Assembly: GCA_028278455.1 (NCBI GenBank)
Contig: JANQEH010000171.1
Span: 1 to 33,274 of the forward strand
Direction of reading: 5' to 3'
Source: a bacterium
Lineage (GTDB): Bacteria; SM23-31
Length of the DNA stretch: 33,274 nt
The stretch's first letter is position 1, and every line of letters begins with the position of its first letter. Positions 29,582 to 33,274 of this stretch are shown here, in pieces. The position numbers and the translations under genes are program-made. Below the pieces are notes generated by a model that saw only the letters and a list, made by a program, of their open reading frames with translations, was not told the DNA's origin and did not search any database.

Positions 29582-31609
29582 ATGAAAAAATTATCATTGG
29601 TTTTTTTCTGTCTTGTGCTGATCTCTCAACCGGTTTTTGCCCAGAAAAGAGCGATAACCCATGATGATCTATACAATATCATCAGACTGAGTGATCCCCA
29701 GATTTCTCCCAACGGTAAAACTGTAGCCTATGTACAGACAGTCTATAATAAATCCGAAAATTCTTCGAATAGTGACATATGGTTAATATCGATCGAAGGT
29801 GGAGAGCCAAGGAGGCTTACTGCCAGCCCTGTAACCGATACGCACCCGCGGTGGTCTCCCGATGGTAATGAAATCGCATTCATTTCATCGAGAGAAGGTT
29901 CGCCTCAAATATATATTATCCCTGTAAATGGAGGTGAAGCAAGGAGGATATCGAATATCTCAACAGGCGCTTCGGGTGCTATCTGGTCGCCTGATGGAAA
30001 CAACCTGGCATTTGTTTCAACAGTATATCCGGAACTCGAGAGTGATGAAGCTAATAGAAAAAAAATGGAAGAAATGAAGAATTCAAAGGTTAAGGCTCGC
30101 CTGTTGACTCGTCTTTTATACCGGCAGTGGAACAGCTGGAAAAATGATACCCGGAACCATATCTTTGTTATTCCCTCTGCCGGTGGTGAAGCAAAGGATA
30201 TTACACCGGGTGATTATGACACACCCCCGCTGGATCTCGGAGGTTATCAGGATTACACATTCTCGCCTGAAGGGAAGGAAGTATGTTACGTTAAGAATAC
30301 TGATCCGGTTGTTGCCACAAGCACGAACAACGATCTATTCATTGTCGATATAGCCACAGGAAATTCAAGAAAGATCACAGCTAATCCTGCAAACGACAAT
30401 TATCCGCAATACTCACCGGATGGAAAATATATCGCTTACAGGGCAATGAAAAGGGCAGGATTCGAGGCTGATAAGTACAGTCTTATGCTTTATAACAGGA
30501 ACACCGGTGAGATCAGGTCACTTACCTCGGATCATGACAGATCGACAGGACAATTTCTGTGGTCACCTGACAGCAGAAGTCTGTATTTCACTGCCGGAGA
30601 CCTCGGGTATAATTCAGTCTTTTCGGTAGATGTGGGATCGGGAACTGTTACAAAGATCACGGAGAGCACTTATAACTCTAGTATACAAATAACACCTGAT
30701 GGCAGGGAATTGGTATATCTTAGACAGAGCATGACCATGCCTTCCGAGCTTTTTAAAAGCCGTACAGACGGCAGCAATACAAAAAAATTAACAACCACAA
30801 ATGACCGTCTTCTTTCGGAAATAGAAATGAATTCACCTGAAGAATTCTGGTATAAGGGAGCTAAAGGTGCAGATGTCCATGGTTTTATCGTAAAACCGCC
30901 GTTTTTTGATCCCTCCAGAAAATATCCGTTGATATATATTGTACATGGTGGACCGCAGGGAGCATGGAGTAATAATTTTCACTTTAGATGGAACATTCAG
31001 ATGTGGGCAGCCCCGGGATATGTTGCGGTAATGGTGAATCCAAGAGGCAGTACGGGATATGGCCAGAAATTTACAGACGAAATAACCGGAGACTGGGGAG
31101 GGAAAGTATATGAAGACCTGATGAAGGGAGTCGATCATGTAATCGAAGAATACGATTATATCGATCCTGATAAGCTGGCTGCATCGGGTGCATCTTACGG
31201 CGGATATATGATGAACTGGTTTGAGGGACATACCGACAGGTTTAAATGTCTTGTCAATCATGATGGTTTATTCAACCTGACAAGCTTCTATTACCATACT
31301 GAAGAATTGTGGTTCCCGATTTGGGAAATGAAGGGAACACCTTCCACAAATAAGAAGATGTATGAAAAATGGTCGCCTCATAACTATGTGAAAAATTTTA
31401 AAACTCCGATGCTGATCATACATAGTGAACTTGATTACCGGGTGCCTGTCAGTGAAGGGTTCCAGGTGTTCACAGCGCTTCAGGAAATGGGAGTGCCTTC
31501 GAAGCTTTTATATTTTCCTGATGAGGACCATTTCATAAATAAACCTCTCAACAGTGAGTTATGGCATAAGACAATTTACGATTGGCTGGCTGAGTACTTG
31601 AAAAATTAG
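29582..31609 (+). CDS. Exported S9 serine peptidase, DPP5/acylaminoacyl-peptidase-like
   Basis: A 675-residue exported peptidase. The signal peptide covers residues 1 to about 20 (LSLVFFCLVLISQPVFAQ). A PD40 propeller spans about 25-410, with LSDPQISPNGKTVAYVQ, HPRWSPDGNEIAFIS, AIWSPDGNNLAFVS and YPQYSPDGKYIAYRA. The alpha/beta-hydrolase domain (about 420-675) has Ser538 in GASYGGYMMNW, Asp618 in HSELDYRVP and His650 in DEDHFI, so the triad is complete with a canonical elbow. The length and HGGPQGAWSNNFHFRWN fit DPP5-like dipeptidyl peptidases, which release dipeptides in the periplasm; narrow specificity is inference. GGAG lies eight bases before the ATG. It appears monocistronic; the pterin dehydratase starts 66 bases later. 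Confidence 0.95.
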   Translation: MKKLSLVFFCLVLISQPVFAQKRAITHDDLYNIIRLSDPQISPNGKTVAYVQTVYNKSENSSNSDIWLISIEGGEPRRLTASPVTDTHPRWSPDGNEIAFISSREGSPQIYIIPVNGGEARRISNISTGASGAIWSPDGNNLAFVSTVYPELESDEANRKKMEEMKNSKVKARLLTRLLYRQWNSWKNDTRNHIFVIPSAGGEAKDITPGDYDTPPLDLGGYQDYTFSPEGKEVCYVKNTDPVVATSTNNDLFIVDIATGNSRKITANPANDNYPQYSPDGKYIAYRAMKRAGFEADKYSLMLYNRNTGEIRSLTSDHDRSTGQFLWSPDSRSLYFTAGDLGYNSVFSVDVGSGTVTKITESTYNSSIQITPDGRELVYLRQSMTMPSELFKSRTDGSNTKKLTTTNDRLLSEIEMNSPEEFWYKGAKGADVHGFIVKPPFFDPSRKYPLIYIVHGGPQGAWSNNFHFRWNIQMWAAPGYVAVMVNPRGSTGYGQKFTDEITGDWGGKVYEDLMKGVDHVIEEYDYIDPDKLAASGASYGGYMMNWFEGHTDRFKCLVNHDGLFNLTSFYYHTEELWFPIWEMKGTPSTNKKMYEKWSPHNYVKNFKTPMLIIHSELDYRVPVSEGFQVFTALQEMGVPSKLLYFPDEDHFINKPLNSELWHKTIYDWLAEYLKN

Positions 31610-31640
31610 GCAAATATTTCTGAACCTTTCTCGATAATTG

Positions 31641-31664
31641 ATTGTTGTAATTTGTAACAACAAT
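31641..31664 (+). promoter_or_regulatory. Inverted repeat just upstream of the pterin dehydratase Shine-Dalgarno
   Basis: ATTGTTGT-N8-ACAACAAT is a perfect 8-bp stem ending two bases before GGAGG (31666-31670). It could be an operator or an RNA hairpin affecting translation. It lacks a U-tract, so it is not an intrinsic terminator for the S9 gene. Confidence 0.45.
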
Positions 31665-31675
31665 TGGAGGTTCAA

Positions 31676-32035
31676 ATGGAACTCACTTCAAAAAAATGCA
31701 CACCATGCCGGGGCGGAGTACCACCACTAAAGGGTGAAGAGCTCCGTTCTTTTATGAAACATGTGGAGGGATGGCTTCTGATCGATGAAGAGAAAATCCG
31801 GAAAAAATTCTTATTCAGCAATTTCGTCGAAGCTGTTGATTTCGTAAATGAGGTTGGAAGACTTGCAGAAACTGAAGGACACCATCCCGATATATTCATC
31901 CATTATAATGAGGTGATAATCTACCTGTGGACCCACAAGATTAACGGCCTTTTTGAAAACGATTTCATCCTTGCTGCAAAAATCAATGATATAAAAGAAA
32001 TTGAGCCTACATTCAGTGCCGCCATAACTGTTTAA
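31676..32035 (+). CDS. 4a-hydroxytetrahydrobiopterin dehydratase (pterin-4a-carbinolamine dehydratase)
   Basis: A 119-residue enzyme that dehydrates 4a-hydroxytetrahydropterin formed by aromatic amino acid hydroxylases. The signature CTPCRGGVPPL is at residues 8-18. The active-site segment EGHHPDIFIHYNEVIIYLWTH supplies His69, His70 and His87, followed by INGLFENDFILAAKI. The length is slightly greater than the roughly 100-118 usual. The start at 31676 has GGAGG six bases upstream; an in-frame TTG at 31664 lies inside the hairpin and is unlikely. No phenylalanine hydroxylase lies in the window. Its stop overlaps that of the convergent radical SAM gene (32032-32035). Confidence 0.94.
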   Translation: MELTSKKCTPCRGGVPPLKGEELRSFMKHVEGWLLIDEEKIRKKFLFSNFVEAVDFVNEVGRLAETEGHHPDIFIHYNEVIIYLWTHKINGLFENDFILAAKINDIKEIEPTFSAAITV

Positions 32036-33105
32036 AAATAATTCAGCTCATTAATCGGTTCTTCATTACTACCAAATACACGCTCCCAGACCGCTGTACT
32101 CTCCATGCACAGGTAAACATAGGCATTTTCGGTATATTTCCTGATCCGTTCAAGCAGCAATCCGTATATCTTTGTTCTGATCGGCTGCGGATACCTGTAC
32201 TTTCCATCTGCACATTTGATCATTTCTTCGTATATGATATTGGTTTTCGGGAATCTCTTCTGGATCATTGATTTCCCGGCAGTGTTGAACCTGAGGACTC
32301 CGAGACTGATCCAATTCACTTTTTCAGAAGGGATAATTTCGAACAGCATGTCAATTGTTTCAGTGTAATTATTCTCCCAGTTTTCATGGAGTATAATCGG
32401 ATCAAAATGGAATGCAGTAGAATAACCATGCTTGATACATTTCTCAGCAGCTTCAAGCCTCTGCTGGAGAGATGAACATTTTATTTCTTCAGTTTCTACC
32501 AGATTTTGTGGATTGAGTGACCAGGCGATGACCGTATTTTCATTCGGTGTAGTATTTAGAAGACCGTCAATGTAGTTTCCTTTTGTCTTTAACTCCAGTA
32601 TCACCTTTTCCTGCCCCTCGAAATATGGGACAAGAGTTCCTGTGAAACCCGTCAGTTCATCAAGAGCTAATGAATCAGCAAGTTCGCCTGTTCCAATCCG
32701 GAGTTTTCTGTCTCCATTTCCGAATTCAAGACCGCGGACTTCCTGCAGAAAATCGTCAATATTAGTGTATACGGTTATGTTGTGGTCGTTCAGATAGCTC
32801 TGAAGAAAACAGTAAGTACATTCGAAATGGCAATTGACAGCTAAATTTGCTACATAATAGTTGCAACAGAGATGCTCTTTCGTTCCGGGACATCTTTCTA
32901 TGAACTTTCCCTGATTTCGCTTAAGACTTAATATTCTCTTACTACTTGATATACCGTACTGCTCCGATGCAGTTCCTTGTATAGATTTTCCCTGTTTGAG
33001 GATCTCGTACTGTATCTGTGGAAACTTCTCGAGAACATTGATGGTGATTTGATCATTGAGAGATAGCTCATCAATTATGACCAGATCGGGTTTGTATGAC
33101 TTCAT
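32032..33105 (-). CDS. SPL-like radical SAM protein (spore photoproduct lyase family)
   Basis: A 357-residue radical SAM enzyme of the SplB/COG1533 type. The iron-sulfur motif is C92-x3-C96-x2-C99 (NCHFECTYCFLQ), followed by the family's YL..HNITVYTNIDDFL; RCPGT..HLCCNYY lies upstream at 71-84. The C-terminal KRFPKTNI.YEEM..CADGKYRYP is also typical of the family. In B. subtilis SPL the hydrogen-donating Cys lies about 44 residues after the cluster; here that region reads IGTGELADSLALDEL with no Cys, so true spore photoproduct repair is doubtful, and no sporulation gene is present. The ATG follows the fapA stop by one base, so the two are translationally coupled, which ties this enzyme by context to FapA or to motility or envelope functions. 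Confidence 0.9.
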   Translation of the reverse strand: MKSYKPDLVIIDELSLNDQITINVLEKFPQIQYEILKQGKSIQGTASEQYGISSSKRILSLKRNQGKFIERCPGTKEHLCCNYYVANLAVNCHFECTYCFLQSYLNDHNITVYTNIDDFLQEVRGLEFGNGDRKLRIGTGELADSLALDELTGFTGTLVPYFEGQEKVILELKTKGNYIDGLLNTTPNENTVIAWSLNPQNLVETEEIKCSSLQQRLEAAEKCIKHGYSTAFHFDPIILHENWENNYTETIDMLFEIIPSEKVNWISLGVLRFNTAGKSMIQKRFPKTNIIYEEMIKCADGKYRYPQPIRTKIYGLLLERIRKYTENAYVYLCMESTAVWERVFGSNEEPINELNYF

Positions 33106-33106
33106 T

Positions 33107-33274
33107 TTAGAATCTCATTGCCTTTATAGTCCCGTCCTGGAGCTGAAAAAGCACCTTTGATGCTTCTTCCTTGACATTCATTTTAATTTTACCAAAATCC
33201 AATTTGACACCGGGGTACACTCTTTTTTCAATCTTGATCTGGGCTTTTTCGTTCAGATGTTCTTTCAAAAGCTC
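33107..33274 (-). CDS. fapA: FapA-family (DUF342) protein, C-terminal end only
   Basis: The last 55 residues of a gene that enters from the right edge. The segment AQIKIEKRVYPGVKLDFGKIKMNVKEEASKVLFQLQDGTIKAMRF matches the right-handed beta-helix end of DUF342/FapA proteins, whose typical ending is a YPGV.I.IG strand, a short loop and a DG.I.. finish. FapA has been linked to flagellar assembly or polar localisation in Vibrio and is a polymerised-protein-like scaffold elsewhere. The stop at 33107-33109 is one base before the radical SAM start. With only the tail visible the subfamily cannot be fixed, but fliG and cheD nearby make a motility link plausible. Confidence 0.75.
   Translation of the reverse strand, partial: ELLKEHLNEKAQIKIEKRVYPGVKLDFGKIKMNVKEEASKVLFQLQDGTIKAMRF

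Noticed and set aside
1..33274. tRNA, rRNA, CRISPR array, insertion sequence, prophage or toxin-antitoxin genes
   Set aside because: No sequence with the needed repeats, cloverleaf, transposase motif or paired small toxin genes was seen.

Overview
The window is a bacterial chromosome segment with low-to-moderate GC and no rRNA, tRNA, CRISPR or transposase gene. It holds about 26 genes, two of them cut by the window ends and one split by an in-frame stop. Bacteroidota-style duplicated FtsX/MacB-type permeases with an N-terminal prefix, S9 peptidases with PD40 propellers, TolB-like exported propellers and few strong Shine-Dalgarno sites in operons suggest the FCB superphylum. FliG, CheD and a FapA C-terminus show a motile, Gram-negative-type member, which argues against a typical Bacteroidota. 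The exact lineage cannot be read from the sequence.

Layout. 1-1445 (minus): the start of an exported protein and an L-2-hydroxyglutarate oxidase (lhgO), followed by a strong intrinsic terminator (1510-1538) that closes the next block. 1563-13757 (minus): two PadR-headed permease cassettes in tandem, padR2-permD-PD40-permC and padR1-permB(split)-permA. All four permeases carry the same extra cytosolic N-terminal prefix. 13972-16671: a PD40 protein divergent from padR2, a HAD dehalogenase, a two-domain glutaredoxin-like protein and a TPR protein. 16914-20951 (plus): a membrane protein with a winged-helix regulator, then a YtrA-type GntR regulator with a fifth permease that lacks the prefix. 21122-26371: an M48/Ste24-like protease, a cupin, a REP-like pair of hairpins, an S9 peptidase and an enoyl-CoA hydratase. 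26678-29373: fliG, convergent cheD-HDOD and an overlooked 57-residue membrane peptide. 29582-33274: a second S9 peptidase, a pterin dehydratase, an SPL-like radical SAM protein and the end of fapA.

How it fits together. The dominant theme is regulated membrane permeases: five large duplicated permeases, no ABC ATPase or membrane-fusion protein in the window, and three small DNA-binding regulator types. Three control regions carry clear palindromes placed on or next to promoter-like elements: padR2 (a 19-bp inverted repeat, twice), the GntR operon (GTATTAATAC-type, three times) and the winged-helix operon (GTTTGTATTACAAAC). This looks like ligand- or stress-inducible envelope export or defence. 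By analogy with the GntR-controlled ytr operon of Bacillus it may respond to envelope-active compounds, but that is inference. The most distinctive candidate system is the PadR / prefix-permease / exported propeller cassette.
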